Source: AP-15 sp963833745 (GTDB taxonomy: Bacteria; Pseudomonadota; Alphaproteobacteria; ATCC43930; CGMCC-115725). Taken from it: a DNA stretch of 64,000 nucleotides. Shown here piece after piece: positions 37,554-48,085 of the stretch; within the stretch, counting starts at the first letter, position 1, and each line of letters begins with the position of its first letter. The DNA lies in contig CAWHZD010000004.1 in the NCBI GenBank assembly GCA_963833745.1, positions 124,001 through 188,000 on the forward strand, in the 5' to 3' direction. The notes under the pieces were generated by a model. It ran no database searches. It saw only the letters and a program-made list of their open reading frames with translations, and was not told the DNA's origin. The position numbers and the translations under genes are program-made.

Positions 37554-39092
37554 TTACACGTAGTGGCCGGCTTCGGTCTCGTCCTCCCCGCGCACCGCGT
37601 GGATCGCGGTGAACACCGGGGTCAGCACGATGACGACGATCACATTGACGACCAGCGCGGCGAGGGCGGCATAGGCCGGGATCGTCCACCCGGCGAGGTG
37701 CAGCGGGTAGATCGGCTTGAACTGCTGGGAAGCGGCCATCGCGGTGCCGGCGACGATCCCGGCGAGCCAGCCGAGAAACAGCGCGCGGTCGTGGAACCAG
37801 CGGGTGTAGAGCCCGCCGATCACCGCCGGCAAGGTCTGGATGATCCAAACTCCGCCGAGCAGCTGCAATTGGATCGCGTACTGCAACGGCAGGCCGATCA
37901 CAAAAACCAGCGCCCCGAATTTGACGATCAGCGACACGAGCTTCGCCATGTTCGCTTCCTGGGCGGTGGTGCAATCCGGGCGCAGAAACTCGCGGTAGAT
38001 GTTTCGCGTCCACAAATTCGACGCGGCGATCGACATGATCGCCGCCGGCACCAGCGCGCCGATCGCGATCGCGGCAAAGCCGATGCCGACAAACCATGAT
38101 GGGAACATCGCCAGCAGCAATGCCGGGACCGCGGAATTGGGGCCATATTGCTTGAAAAGGGGCGCGAATGCGGGGGCGTTGGCAACGCCGGCGGCGAGCG
38201 CCATGAAGCCCAGCAGCGCGATCAGCGCCAGCAGGAACGAATAGGCCGGCAGAAAGGCGGCGTTGCGGCTGATTGCTTTGCGGTTGCTGGCGCTCAACAC
38301 CCCGGTGACGGAATGCGGATAAAGAAACAGCGCCAGGGCCGAGCCGAGGGCCAGGGTCGCATAAGCGCTGTAGAGGCCGAGGCTCTGGCCCTGCGGCGAG
38401 GGCAGCAGCAATTTCGCCGGCGGCACCGCGGCAAAGATCTTGGCATAGCCGCCAAGCTTGATCGGGATCACGACGATCGCGACGATGACCGTGACCCAGA
38501 TCAGGATGTCCTTGACGATCGCGATCGCCGCCGGCGCGCGCAACCCGCTGGTGTAAGTGAAGGCGGCGAGCACAACGAAGGCGACAACCAGCGGCAGATC
38601 GGCCCACAACCCGGTCCCTCCGACGCCGAGAGCCGCGATGACGACCTGGATGCCGACCAGTTGCAACGCGATGTACGGCATCGTCGCGACGATGCCGGTG
38701 ATCGCAACCGCCAATGCCAGCCATCGGTTGCCGTGCCGCCCGCGCACGAAATCGGCGGCGGTGATGTAGCCGTGCTGGCGCGCGACCGACCACAGCCGCG
38801 GAAACACGGCAAAGACGAACGGGTAGACCATGATCGTGTAGGGCACGGCGAAAAAGCCGATCGCGCCGGCACCGAACATCAACGCCGGGACGGCGATAAA
38901 GGTGTAAGCGGTGTAAAGGTCACCGCCGAGCAGAAACCAGGTCACGACGGTGCCAAAGCGGCTGCCGGCAAGACCCCATTCGTGCAACAGATCGAGATCG
39001 CCCCGCCGCCAATGGACGGCGGCAAAGCCGAGCGCCGTGATCAGCGCGAACAGCAAAACAAAGACGACTAGGGCAGGCCAGTTGATCGGCAT
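37554..39092 (-). CDS. sodium:solute symporter family protein (monocarboxylate-type)
   Basis: A 512-residue membrane protein of the SSS family, with about 13 hydrophobic segments. Typical stretches are WFLLGGDLYTAYTFIAVPAL, FVRGRHGNRWLALAVAITGI, VTGVLSASNRKAISRNAAFLP and RNIYREFLRPDCTTAQEANM. The pairing with a DUF3311 gene 21 bases upstream matches the MctP-like group that takes up lactate, pyruvate or other short monocarboxylates with sodium. The C-terminus is acidic. The flank next to the DUF559 unit holds no gene. Confidence 0.9.
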   Translation of the reverse strand: MPINWPALVVFVLLFALITALGFAAVHWRRGDLDLLHEWGLAGSRFGTVVTWFLLGGDLYTAYTFIAVPALMFGAGAIGFFAVPYTIMVYPFVFAVFPRLWSVARQHGYITAADFVRGRHGNRWLALAVAITGIVATMPYIALQLVGIQVVIAALGVGGTGLWADLPLVVAFVVLAAFTYTSGLRAPAAIAIVKDILIWVTVIVAIVVIPIKLGGYAKIFAAVPPAKLLLPSPQGQSLGLYSAYATLALGSALALFLYPHSVTGVLSASNRKAISRNAAFLPAYSFLLALIALLGFMALAAGVANAPAFAPLFKQYGPNSAVPALLLAMFPSWFVGIGFAAIAIGALVPAAIMSIAASNLWTRNIYREFLRPDCTTAQEANMAKLVSLIVKFGALVFVIGLPLQYAIQLQLLGGVWIIQTLPAVIGGLYTRWFHDRALFLGWLAGIVAGTAMAASQQFKPIYPLHLAGWTIPAYAALAALVVNVIVVIVLTPVFTAIHAVRGEDETEAGHYV

Positions 39093-39113
39093 GAGGTGCT
39101 GAACGCGTTCGGG

Positions 39114-39320
39114 TTACCGGTGGGTGGCGAAATAGACGATCAGGGTCAGCCCGGCGGCGACCGGGATCCACACCAGCTGGTACCAGTAGAAAAACGGGAC
39201 GCCGCCCCATTCGGGCTCGACGCGGTTGTAGCTCGACACCCAGAGCATCGCGATGAACGGCAGCAGAAGCAGCAGATACCACAACCGAGACGGCCGGCTG
39301 GCCGGTGGCTTCACGTTCAT
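39114..39320 (-). CDS. DUF3311 small membrane protein, symporter partner
   Basis: A 68-residue protein with two hydrophobic helices: RLWYLLLLLPFIAMLWVSSY and WYQLVWIPVAAGLTLIVYFA, separated by NRVEPEWGGVPFFY, the family's signature loop. The start ATG 39320 gives MNVKPPASRPSR; an in-frame ATG further upstream adds non-conserved sequence. DUF3311 proteins are nearly always encoded just before an SSS symporter, as here, and probably help its assembly. Confidence 0.88.
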   Translation of the reverse strand: MNVKPPASRPSRLWYLLLLLPFIAMLWVSSYNRVEPEWGGVPFFYWYQLVWIPVAAGLTLIVYFATHR

Positions 39321-39508
39321 AGGCGAACTCCCGAGCACCCCCGCCTGGCACGCGCGGGTCTGTAAGGTTGCCGCTATCTTCCTCAAATACGCGAAGATTG
39401 CAAATGTGATCTGGCGGAGAAATCCGCCGCCGGCGCAAACCTTCGATCCTTTCCCTGTCGGCCAAACCCCTATAGTGTCGCGGCAAAATGCTGAGAGGGT
39501 GCGATTTG

Positions 39509-40456
<948 letters not shown>

Positions 40457-40465
40457 CTGTCGCGT

Positions 40466-40566
40466 CCTTCCCGCGCAAGCGGGAATCCAGGGCGGCGCCT
40501 CAACGGTTCCCCCCTGTTCAGGCCAGGGGCAGGCTCTGGACCCCCGCTTTTTGCGGGGGTGACGAC
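40466..40566. repeat. palindromic extragenic repeat
   Basis: Two hairpins, ttcccgcgcaagcgggaatc near 40469 and ggacccccgctttttgcggg near 40538, joined by cccctgttcaggccagggg. The unit is between two genes on the same strand. Confidence 0.85.
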
Positions 40567-40595
40567 ACCAACGCCAACCAAAGAGGAGCATCGCT

Positions 40596-41378
40596 ATGGA
40601 AGTTCAACTGGATGGAAAAAGCGCCATCGTCACCGGCGGCAGCAAGGGGCTCGGTCTGGCGATAGCCAAGGAATTCGCTGCCTCGGGCGCCGATGTCGCG
40701 ATCCTGGCACGCGACCCGGCCACCTTGGCCGATGCCAAGGGCCAGATCCAGCGGGGTGCGAAGGGCAAGGTCGCGGCGATCAGCTGCGACGTGTCGAAAA
40801 TGGCGCCGATCAAGGCGGCCCACGACCAGGTGATGTCCGAGTTCGGCAAAGTCGACATTTTTGTCAACAATGCCGGCCAGTCGATCCGCGGTCCGTCCGA
40901 GACGCTGACCGACGAGCAGTGGCAGGCCGATCTCGACCTCAAATTGTTTGCCCAGATCCGCTTTTGCCGCCTGCTCTTCCCCCAGATGAAGCAGCGCAAA
41001 TGGGGCCGCATCATCAGCGTCCTCAACATCGGCGCCAAGGCGCCGGGACCCGACAGCGCCCCGACCTCGGTCAGCCGCGCCGCCCAGATGGCGTTCACCA
41101 AGGCGCTGTCGATGGAGGGGGCGCCGCACAATGTGCTGGTCAACTCCTTGCATGTCGGGGTCATCGTCAGCGACCAGATCGTGCGCCGCCACCAGCGCGA
41201 AGGCGCCAACGTGTCGCTCGAGGACTTCATCGCCCAGGCCGGCCGCGGGGTGCCGATGGGACGGATGGGCCGCGCCGAGGAATTCGCCAACGTCGCTTGC
41301 TTCCTCGCCTCCGACGCCGCCTCTTACGTCACCGGCTGCGCGATCAACGTCGATGGCGGCCGCTCGCCGGTGGTGTAA
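40596..41378 (+). CDS. SDR family protein without the usual Tyr-Lys active site
   Basis: A 260-residue SDR fold: the loop AIVTGGSKGLGLAIAKEFAA, CDVSKMAPIK, IFVNNAGQSIRGPSE, and the C-terminal ASYVTGCAINVDGGRSPVV. At the active site the expected YxxxK reads T157-S-V-S-R161, so both catalytic residues are replaced. Similar atypical SDRs with a TSVSRAA motif exist, and their reaction is not clear. ATG 40596 is preceded by aaagaggagcatcgct, a good ribosome site. A strong hairpin lies just after the stop. Confidence 0.88.
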   Translation: MEVQLDGKSAIVTGGSKGLGLAIAKEFAASGADVAILARDPATLADAKGQIQRGAKGKVAAISCDVSKMAPIKAAHDQVMSEFGKVDIFVNNAGQSIRGPSETLTDEQWQADLDLKLFAQIRFCRLLFPQMKQRKWGRIISVLNIGAKAPGPDSAPTSVSRAAQMAFTKALSMEGAPHNVLVNSLHVGVIVSDQIVRRHQREGANVSLEDFIAQAGRGVPMGRMGRAEEFANVACFLASDAASYVTGCAINVDGGRSPVV

Positions 41379-41391
41379 CCTCTAATGGCCA

Positions 41392-41418
41392 GCCTCTCCC
41401 GCCGATAACGGGAGAGGC
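41392..41418 (+). terminator. hairpin after the SDR gene, probable terminator
   Basis: A perfect 10-base stem gcctctcccg / cgggagaggc with a loop of 7 bases starts 14 bases after the SDR stop codon. There is no T-tract, so it would be a rho-dependent or partial terminator. Confidence 0.6.
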
Positions 41419-42047
41419 GGCTTCAGAGAGCTCGCTTCTCCAGAGACAACTCGCTTAAAGTCGATTTTTCCGAACCGTATTCAGATGTTCATCGCCGGTC
41501 ATCACCAGACTGAGGATGCGATGCCTTTGGTTTATGACCCCAAAGCGAAGCCAGCTCAAAGTGGCCATTGCCCGACAAATTTCCCTTACCCTTTAAACTG
41601 AAACGGCTCCCTCCGGAAGGCGAGCGCGACGAATAGAATTCCATTGGTCTAGTGGTACACTCCTAACGCTCGGCACCCGGTCCCCTCCCCCGTCATACCC
41701 GCGGAAGCGGGTACCCAGAGGCAACGCCACAGCGCCCGGCCGCCCCCTGTTCAAGCCAGGGGCAAGCTCTGGTCCCCCGCCTGCGCGGGGGCGACGAAAA
41801 CGGAGTCCTCCGTTTGGTTACTACCACTAGTTGGAAGCAAGTGGCCTGCTTCCGCAATCTAATGACCGAGTGATCCTCCCCGCCGGACCACCCTGGCGAA
41901 GGCAGAGGCCCACTTCTGCCATGGGTACCGGCCTTCGCCGGTATGGCAGGGTCGGTACCATGGTGGTCCCGCGAACTTCTCGATCGGATAATCGTGGTAA
42001 AAGATTGCAATCGATCATTTCTTGTGTTGCTAAACCAGCATGAGCGG
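41419..42047. repeat. gene-free stretch with palindromic repeats
   Basis: No gene is supported. The first 270 bases are lower in GC and featureless. At 41691-41796 there is a palindromic unit (cgtcatacccgcggaagcgg to cccccgcctgcgcgggggcg) of the same family as at 28688. A second hairpin aaacggag/ctccgttt lies at 41798-41815, and accggccttcgccggtatgg with other dyads near 41930. The region ends at the stop of mutL. Confidence 0.65.
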
Positions 42048-43841
42048 TCAGCGGCGGCCGAACAGGCGTTCGATGTCGGCGAGGTCGAGCGCGACATAGG
42101 TCGGGCGCCCGTGGTTGCACTGGCCGCTGTTGGGTGTGACCTCCATCTGGCGCAACAGGGCGTCCATCTCGGCGGGGTTGAGGCGGCGGCCGGCGCGTAC
42201 GCTGGTGTGGCAGGCGAGGGTGCCGCAGACGGTTTCGACCCGCTCCTTGAGCGCCAGGGCCGCACCCCATTCGGCGAGCTCGTCGGCAAGGTCGCGCACC
42301 AGTGCCGCGACATCGAGCCCCGGCAGCAAGGCCGGGATTTCGCGCACGACGACGGCACCGGGGCCGAACGGTTCGACGACCAGACCGAATTCGGCGAGTT
42401 CGTCGGCGCGGGCCGCGAGCCGCGCCGCCGATGCTTCGTCGAGCTCGACGATCTCGGGCAACAGCAAGGTCTGGCGCGCCACCCCGTGCGTCGCCAGCGC
42501 CTGCTTGATCCGCTCGTGGACCAGCCGCTCATGGGCGGCGTGCTGGTCGACAAGGACGATGCCGGTCGCGGTCTCGGCCAGGATATAAGTGCCGTGCAAT
42601 TGCGCCCGCGCGGCGCCGAGCGGTGCTTCTGCGCCGGGCGGCGGGGATGGGGGCGCCTCGGCTGGCGACGAACCGGCAACCGGCATTGCGGCGGAGGCGA
42701 GAAAGCCGTCGCCGGGCTCGGCAAAAGCGCCGGGCGGGATAGACGGCGGCAGCGGAAAGGCGAAGCGCAGCGGGCTCGCGGCATGAAATGTGCCAGCGCC
42801 GGCCGGGCGGAAGGCGCCGAGGGTGGCGGTGGCGACCGTCGTCGAGGCGCGATGGCCGGCGGCGGCAAGTGCCGCGCGCAGCGCCCCGACGATCAGCCCG
42901 CGGACCGATGCCGCGTCGCGAAACCGGATTTCGGCCTTCGCCGGGTGGACATTGACGTCGATCTCGTCAGCCGGTCCATCGAGAAACAATGCGACGATCG
43001 GATGGCGATCGCGCGCTAGGACGTCCTGATAGGCACCGCGCACCGCACCCACGAGCAATCTGTCGCGCACCGGGCGGCCGTTGACGACGAGATATTGGTC
43101 GCGCGGCAACGCCCGGTTCAGAGTTGGCAGTCCGGCGAGCCCGGTCAGCGAAAACCCGCCGCGCTCGGCGTCGATCGCCATCGAATTCCCGGCAAAATCG
43201 CGGCCGAGCAGGGCGGCGAGCCGCGACGGCCGGTCGCCAACCGCCGGCAATCTGAGCAGGCTGCGCTCGTCATCACCGGTCACGGCAAAACCGATCGCGG
43301 GATAAGCCATCGCCAGCCGCCGGACCATGTCGACGGCGAGCTCGCGCTCGGTGCGCGGCGTCTTCAGAAATTTGAGCCGTGCCGGGGTCGCAAAAAACAG
43401 ATCGCGCACCTCGACCCGCGTGCCCGCTGCCGCTGCGGCCGGCATCGGAGCGCTTTTGCGGCCGGCCTCGACCGCGATCTCCCAGGCGTTCTCGGCATCC
43501 GGGGGGCGCGAGACGATGCGCATGCGGCTGACCGCGCCGATCGACGGCAACGCCTCGCCGCGAAACCCGAGCGCCGAGATCCGCAACAGATTGTCATCGG
43601 GCAGTTTCGAGGTGCAATGGCGCTCGACCGCCAGGGACAATTCGTCGGCGCTCATGCCGACACCGTCGTCGGCGACTGCGATCAGCGCCTGCCCACCGTC
43701 GCGCAACGCGATCTCGATCCGCGCCGCACCGGCGTCGATCGCGTTTTCGACCAATTCCTTAACCGCCGCCGCCGGGCGCTCGACGACCTCGCCGGCGGCG
43801 ATGCGGTTGACCAGGACCGGCGGCAACAGGCGGATCGTCAT
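42048..43841 (-). CDS. mutL: DNA mismatch repair protein MutL
   Basis: A 597-residue protein with the GHKL ATPase motifs VKELVENAIDAGAARIEIAL, IAVADDGVGMSADELSLAV and ISALGFRGEALPSIGAVSRM near the N-terminus, and the C-terminal dimerisation domain. The latter carries DQHAAHERLVHE, which fits the DQHA(x)2E(x)4E endonuclease motif, and CNHGRPTYVALDL, so this MutL probably nicks DNA itself, as in organisms without MutH. The length is normal. The gene is read towards a repeat-rich spacer. Confidence 0.96.
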   Translation of the reverse strand: MTIRLLPPVLVNRIAAGEVVERPAAAVKELVENAIDAGAARIEIALRDGGQALIAVADDGVGMSADELSLAVERHCTSKLPDDNLLRISALGFRGEALPSIGAVSRMRIVSRPPDAENAWEIAVEAGRKSAPMPAAAAAGTRVEVRDLFFATPARLKFLKTPRTERELAVDMVRRLAMAYPAIGFAVTGDDERSLLRLPAVGDRPSRLAALLGRDFAGNSMAIDAERGGFSLTGLAGLPTLNRALPRDQYLVVNGRPVRDRLLVGAVRGAYQDVLARDRHPIVALFLDGPADEIDVNVHPAKAEIRFRDAASVRGLIVGALRAALAAAGHRASTTVATATLGAFRPAGAGTFHAASPLRFAFPLPPSIPPGAFAEPGDGFLASAAMPVAGSSPAEAPPSPPPGAEAPLGAARAQLHGTYILAETATGIVLVDQHAAHERLVHERIKQALATHGVARQTLLLPEIVELDEASAARLAARADELAEFGLVVEPFGPGAVVVREIPALLPGLDVAALVRDLADELAEWGAALALKERVETVCGTLACHTSVRAGRRLNPAEMDALLRQMEVTPNSGQCNHGRPTYVALDLADIERLFGRR

Positions 43842-43921
43842 CGCGGCACTTTACCGGATTGTGGCCTCGCATGCGACGGAAGTGCAGTTGACCAAAACCG
43901 CCACGGCGAGACAGCACATCC

Positions 43922-44779
43922 TCAGACGGCGGTCGCGCGCGCGATAACGCGCGGGCGGCGCGCTGCCGCGGTCGCTGCGATCGCCAACAATGCAACAGCG
44001 GCGCCGGCGATGATGTCGATCAGGTAATGCCCGCCAAAACTCGGGATCGAAAACAGCATGATCGCATTGACGAGCGCGATCGGAGGCAACAGCGACGAGC
44101 GGCGGTGCGCGTAGGTCAGCAGCACCGCGAGCACCGTGTGATAAGAGGGGAACGAGATCAGCCCCTGCAATTGCGATAGGTCAAACGACAATGGCCCCCT
44201 GCCGCGCAACGCGAGCAGAGCCTCGATTTCAAGCTCGCGGCCGGGTGCCAGATGGCCGAAAGCGGGGAACGTGACAAAGACCGCCGTCGTGATCAACAAA
44301 CTAAGGATATTGTTGAGCAGCAGCTCGTAATTAAAATAATCGAGATCGTGGCAGGAGAACCAGAATATCGAGATCAGGATCTGCGGGAACAGGCTCAGAT
44401 AAGCGAGCCACAGCACGAATCGCAGGTCGCGGTGGGGTGCGAGGACATTGTACCAAAGGGTCCAGTCGAAGCCGAGGGCGGCGTCGATCGCGGCAAGCGT
44501 TGTGTCGTAGGGGCGACCGCCACAGGCGGCGGCGATGTAGATCAGCACCGTGCCGGCATTGACAAAGATCAGCCACAGCAGGGTCCAGTGCGCCGCCCGC
44601 GCAAGAGCCGTGCTTCGCCCGGAAATCTGATAGAAAAGCGCGATTGCGGCGGTTACGGCACCGGCCAGCGCCAGCCGCGACCAACCGTGAAACTGCAATT
44701 GCACCTGATGGCACAACAGCAGGTCGACGACCGATAAAAGGATCACCGCCGTCCATATAACCAAAGCGTATCGCCGCAT
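43922..44779 (-). CDS. PAP2-superfamily membrane phosphatase-like protein
   Basis: A 285-residue membrane protein with about six or seven hydrophobic helices. The PAP2 signature is visible in the C-terminal half: LISFPSYHTVLAVLLTYAHR (motif with catalytic His) and FSIPSFGGHYLIDIIAGAAV. It resembles the inositolphosphotransferase-like PAP2_3 group, which moves or removes phosphate groups of lipids at the outer face of the membrane. ATG 44779 is chosen because ggggagg lies six bases upstream. Confidence 0.85.
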   Translation of the reverse strand: MRRYALVIWTAVILLSVVDLLLCHQVQLQFHGWSRLALAGAVTAAIALFYQISGRSTALARAAHWTLLWLIFVNAGTVLIYIAAACGGRPYDTTLAAIDAALGFDWTLWYNVLAPHRDLRFVLWLAYLSLFPQILISIFWFSCHDLDYFNYELLLNNILSLLITTAVFVTFPAFGHLAPGRELEIEALLALRGRGPLSFDLSQLQGLISFPSYHTVLAVLLTYAHRRSSLLPPIALVNAIMLFSIPSFGGHYLIDIIAGAAVALLAIAATAAARRPRVIARATAV

Positions 44780-44881
44780 GCCGACCTCCCCGGCGGCATC
44801 CTCCACCTAACCGATTGAGAAACATTGAATACCGGGGCGCGAAGCATATTTTCGGGCCGGGACGCAAACAGGAGCGGATGA

Positions 44882-46077
44882 ATGGCGTCGACGTCTTTGG
44901 GGCCGGGGGCAGGCAGCCCTGAGAAATCGCCGGCGATCGACTATGTCGCCCGGGCGCGGGCGTTGGCGCCGGTCATCGCCGCCCAGGCGGACGAGATCGA
45001 GCGCCGCCGCGAATTACCAGAGAGCTTGCGCGACAAGTTGATCGACGGCGGATTTTTCCGGCTGCTGTTGCCGCGCTCGCTGGGTGGCGCCGAACTGCCG
45101 CCGTTGAGCTTTGTCCCGGTCATCGAGGAGATCGCCAAGTCCGATGCGAGCACTGCCTGGTGCCTTAACCAGATTTCGGGCTGCTCGATGACCGCGGCCT
45201 ATCTCGCTCCCGCAGCGGCGCGCGAGGTGTTTGGCGGACCCCACGGCATCCTCGCCTGGGGGCCGGGGCCGGGCGAGGCGCGGGTCGTCGAGTCACGGCA
45301 AGGTTCAGCTTTGCCAGCGGCAGCCATGACGCGAACTGGCTCGGCGCCCATCTGCCGATTATCGAGCACGGCGGCAAGCCGCGCCTGCGTGCCGACGGAA
45401 CCGCGGTCGTCCACACCCTGCTGTTCCCGAAATCGGTCGCCAAAATGACCGACATCTGGCATGTCGTCGGGCTTATGGGCACCGGCAGCGACCAGTATTC
45501 GGTCACGGATCTGTTCGTACCGGCGGCGTTCTGCGTTGCCCGCGACGACGACGGCGCGCGCCGCGAGCACGGCCTGCTCTACCATTTCAGCAGTCTGCAG
45601 CTCTATGCCTCGGGGTTCGCCGGGGTGGCGATGGGGATCGCCCGCGGCACGCTCGACGCCTTTGTCGAACTCGCGCGCGACAAGGTCCCGCGCGGCGCCC
45701 AGCGCAGCCTGCGCGACAACAACGTCGTCCAGTCGCAGGTGGCGCAGGCCGAGGCAAAGCTCGGCGCGGCGCGCGCCTTTCTGCTGGGCGCGATCGAGAA
45801 GACCACCGCCGAAGTCGCCGGCAGCGGCCAACTGACCCTCGACCAGCGCATGACGATCCGGCTCGCCGCGACCTTTGCCATTCATCAGGCGCGCGATGTC
45901 GTCGACACCGCCTATCACGCCGCCGGAGCCACCGCGATCTTCACCGCGAACCCGTTCGAGCGCCGGTTTCGCGACATCCACACCGTCTCGCAGCAATTGC
46001 AAGGCCGCCAACAGCATTTCGAGACCGTCGGGCAATATCTGCTCGGCCTCGACCCCGACAGCCTCGCCTGGCTGTAA
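44882..46077 (+). pseudogene. acyl-CoA-dehydrogenase-fold flavin monooxygenase-like protein, with a small deletion
   Basis: The N-terminal frame gives ALAPVIAAQADEIERRRELP and FFRLLLPRSLGGAELPPLSF, then SDASTAWCLNQISGCSMTAA; after about 45290 the continuing VTARFSFASGSHDANWLGAH, the MTDIWHVVGLMGTGSDQYSV stretch and the C-terminal helices lie in another frame. The pieces together match group D flavin monooxygenases such as HsaA-like hydroxylases, which use FMNH2 and oxygen. A stretch of a few codons normally found before the VTxRFSFASG strand is missing, so a short deletion of a length not divisible by three, rather than a one-base slip, best explains the break. Confidence 0.8.
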
Positions 46078-46474
46078 GCGAAGAGCAAGACTTGAAAAGA
46101 CTGGCGAAAGATCAAATAATTGGCCGTCATTCCTGCGAAAATGGGAACCTCTGGACCCGCTTTCGCGGCTATAATCCATTCGGCCTGTGGTGGTTCGCGT
46201 TCGCTATCGAAGCCCCATTCCGGCTTTCCCCGGCGAAGGCCGGGACCCATGGTGCTGGCGAACTCCGCGCTTCCTCGCATTCTCCGGGCGATCGCGCGAA
46301 TGAGGGCGAATGACCGAGGGGTCGGGGATGGGTCCCGGCTTTCGCCGGGAAAGCGATGAAAACAGCGCTCAACCGGCGTGGATTGGATTACAGCCGCTTT
46401 CGCCGAGGCGAAGGTCATTTAAACCGGCTTCTGTTTCCTTCGGAGCCGCCGGACGCATTCTCGAAATCGAAGGA
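46078..46474. repeat. gene-free stretch with palindromic repeats
   Basis: The stretch from 46124 to 46356 holds repeated dyads: gacccgctttcgcggctata near 46153, cggctttccccggcgaaggc near 46220 and gtcccggctttcgccgggaa near 46332. They are more diverged than the other family members. No gene is supported. Confidence 0.65.
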
Positions 46475-48085
46475 TTACCCGACGGTGCCGTCGGGGGAGC
46501 GGCGCAGGACGGTCCCCGGCAAAACCCCGGTGTGCTGCGCGTTCTCGACGACGACCTCCCCGTTGACCAGCACGGTCGTGCGGGCGCCGCTCGGATATTG
46601 GTGCGGCTGCGCGTAAGTGGCACGGTCGTGGAAATCGGCCGGGTCGAAGATCGCGATGTCGGCGCGGTAGCCTTCCTGGACCAGCCCGCGATCGCGCAGC
46701 CGCAGGGCCGCGGCGGTGGCGCCCGTCATCTTGCGCACCGCGGTTTCGAGCGGCAGAAGATGCTCCTCATGCACGTAGTGGCCGATAATCCGCGGGAAAG
46801 TCCCGTAGAAGCGCGGGTGCGGCATCCCTTGGCTGGTGATGCCGTAATCGGCGACGCAATTGCCGTCCGAACCGACCAGCGCCAGCGGCGAACGCACGAT
46901 CTCGCGGATGTCTTCTTCGGCGATCGAGGTGATCAGCACCCGCGTCGCACCCTTGTCCTCGATCAAATAGTCGCAGACGACGTCGACCGGGTCCGCGCCG
47001 CGCGCCACGGCGATCGCGCCGAAGGTCTGTCCCGCATAGTGCGGCAGGTGCGGCGAGATCGAGATCTGTACATTTTCCCAGGACGGGATGCGGCCCCAAT
47101 TGTTGAGCCCGTCGCGTTCAATCTCGGCGCGGATCCGCGTGCGCGTCTCGGGCAAAGCGAGACGCGCCAGCATCGCCTCGATGCCGGCCAACTGGACCCA
47201 TTGCGGCAGCAGGTTCTTCAACGGGTTGCTGCCGGCGGCATAGGGGTAGGCGTCGCAGTCGATCGCCAGGCCCTCGGTCCGGGCCGCCTCGATCATCGCC
47301 AGGATGCGCGCGGCCTTACCCCAATTGTCGAGACCCGAACATTTCAAATGCACGATCTCGACATGGACCCCGCACGTCCGGGCGATGTCGATCGCCTCCT
47401 CGACCGCTTCGACGACCTTGCTGGCTTCGTCGCGGATATGGGTGAAATAAAGGGCGTTGTGGCGTTTCAGCACAGCGCACAGCGCGACGATCTCGTCGCG
47501 GTCGGCATAGCTGCCGGGTGGCGTGAACAGCCCGGTCGACAGGCCGAGCGCGCCCGCCGTCAGCCCCTCTTCGAGCAGAGCGCTCATCCGCGCCAACTCG
47601 GTCGCGGTCGGCGTCCGCGGCGCCATTCCCATCACATTGAGCCGCAAGGTGTGATGACCGACCAGCATGCCGGCGTTGACCGCGGTCGCCGCGAAGCTGT
47701 CGAGATAGTCCGGAAAGCTCAGCTCGCGGAACGGCAGCCACGGCGCGCTGGCGCTCAAGTAATCCCGGATCAACTCGAGCTTGCCGGGCAATACCGGTGC
47801 CACCGAGAAGCCGCAATGGCCGATGATCTCGGTGGTGACGCCCTGCCGCACTTTGCTCTCGGCCTTCGGGTTGATCGGCAAGGTGAAGTCGGAATGGGTC
47901 TTGATGTCGATAAAACCGGGCGCCACCGCGAGCCCCGCGGCATCGATCACCGTGGCTGCGCCTTTCGCCAGCGACCGGCCGAGCGCCGCGATCCGGCCGT
48001 CGCGGATCAGGACGTCACCGGTCTCGCCGGGCCGCCCGCTGCCGTCGATGACGAGACCGTCTTTGATCAGGATGTCGCCGGTCAC
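46475..48085 (-). CDS. N-acyl-D-amino-acid deacylase / D-aminoacylase family amidohydrolase
   Basis: A 536-residue zinc amidohydrolase. DILIKDGLVIDGSGRPGETG is the N-terminal strand block, VAPGFIDIKTHSDFTLP holds the first metal site, GHCGFSVAP the conserved Cys, and LYFTHIRDE, VEIVHLKCSG and PLALVGSDGNCVADYGI further metal and substrate residues. The family hydrolyses N-acyl-D-amino acids or related amides. The GTG start 48085 overlaps the reductase stop (GTGA), so this enzyme is translated with a ferredoxin reductase and ferredoxin, an unusual partnership. It ends with a PGTVLRRSPDGTVG tail. Confidence 0.9.
   Translation of the reverse strand: MTGDILIKDGLVIDGSGRPGETGDVLIRDGRIAALGRSLAKGAATVIDAAGLAVAPGFIDIKTHSDFTLPINPKAESKVRQGVTTEIIGHCGFSVAPVLPGKLELIRDYLSASAPWLPFRELSFPDYLDSFAATAVNAGMLVGHHTLRLNVMGMAPRTPTATELARMSALLEEGLTAGALGLSTGLFTPPGSYADRDEIVALCAVLKRHNALYFTHIRDEASKVVEAVEEAIDIARTCGVHVEIVHLKCSGLDNWGKAARILAMIEAARTEGLAIDCDAYPYAAGSNPLKNLLPQWVQLAGIEAMLARLALPETRTRIRAEIERDGLNNWGRIPSWENVQISISPHLPHYAGQTFGAIAVARGADPVDVVCDYLIEDKGATRVLITSIAEEDIREIVRSPLALVGSDGNCVADYGITSQGMPHPRFYGTFPRIIGHYVHEEHLLPLETAVRKMTGATAAALRLRDRGLVQEGYRADIAIFDPADFHDRATYAQPHQYPSGARTTVLVNGEVVVENAQHTGVLPGTVLRRSPDGTVG

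Noticed and set aside
37393..38793. 466-codon frame on the minus strand, overlapping the symporter
   Set aside because: Arginine/glycine/histidine-rich shadow of the symporter gene in another frame; no domain is visible.
41641..41690. Possible tRNA fragment (ggtctagtggta)
   Set aside because: It resembles a D-loop, but no acceptor stem, anticodon arm or T-arm of a tRNA can be drawn around it.
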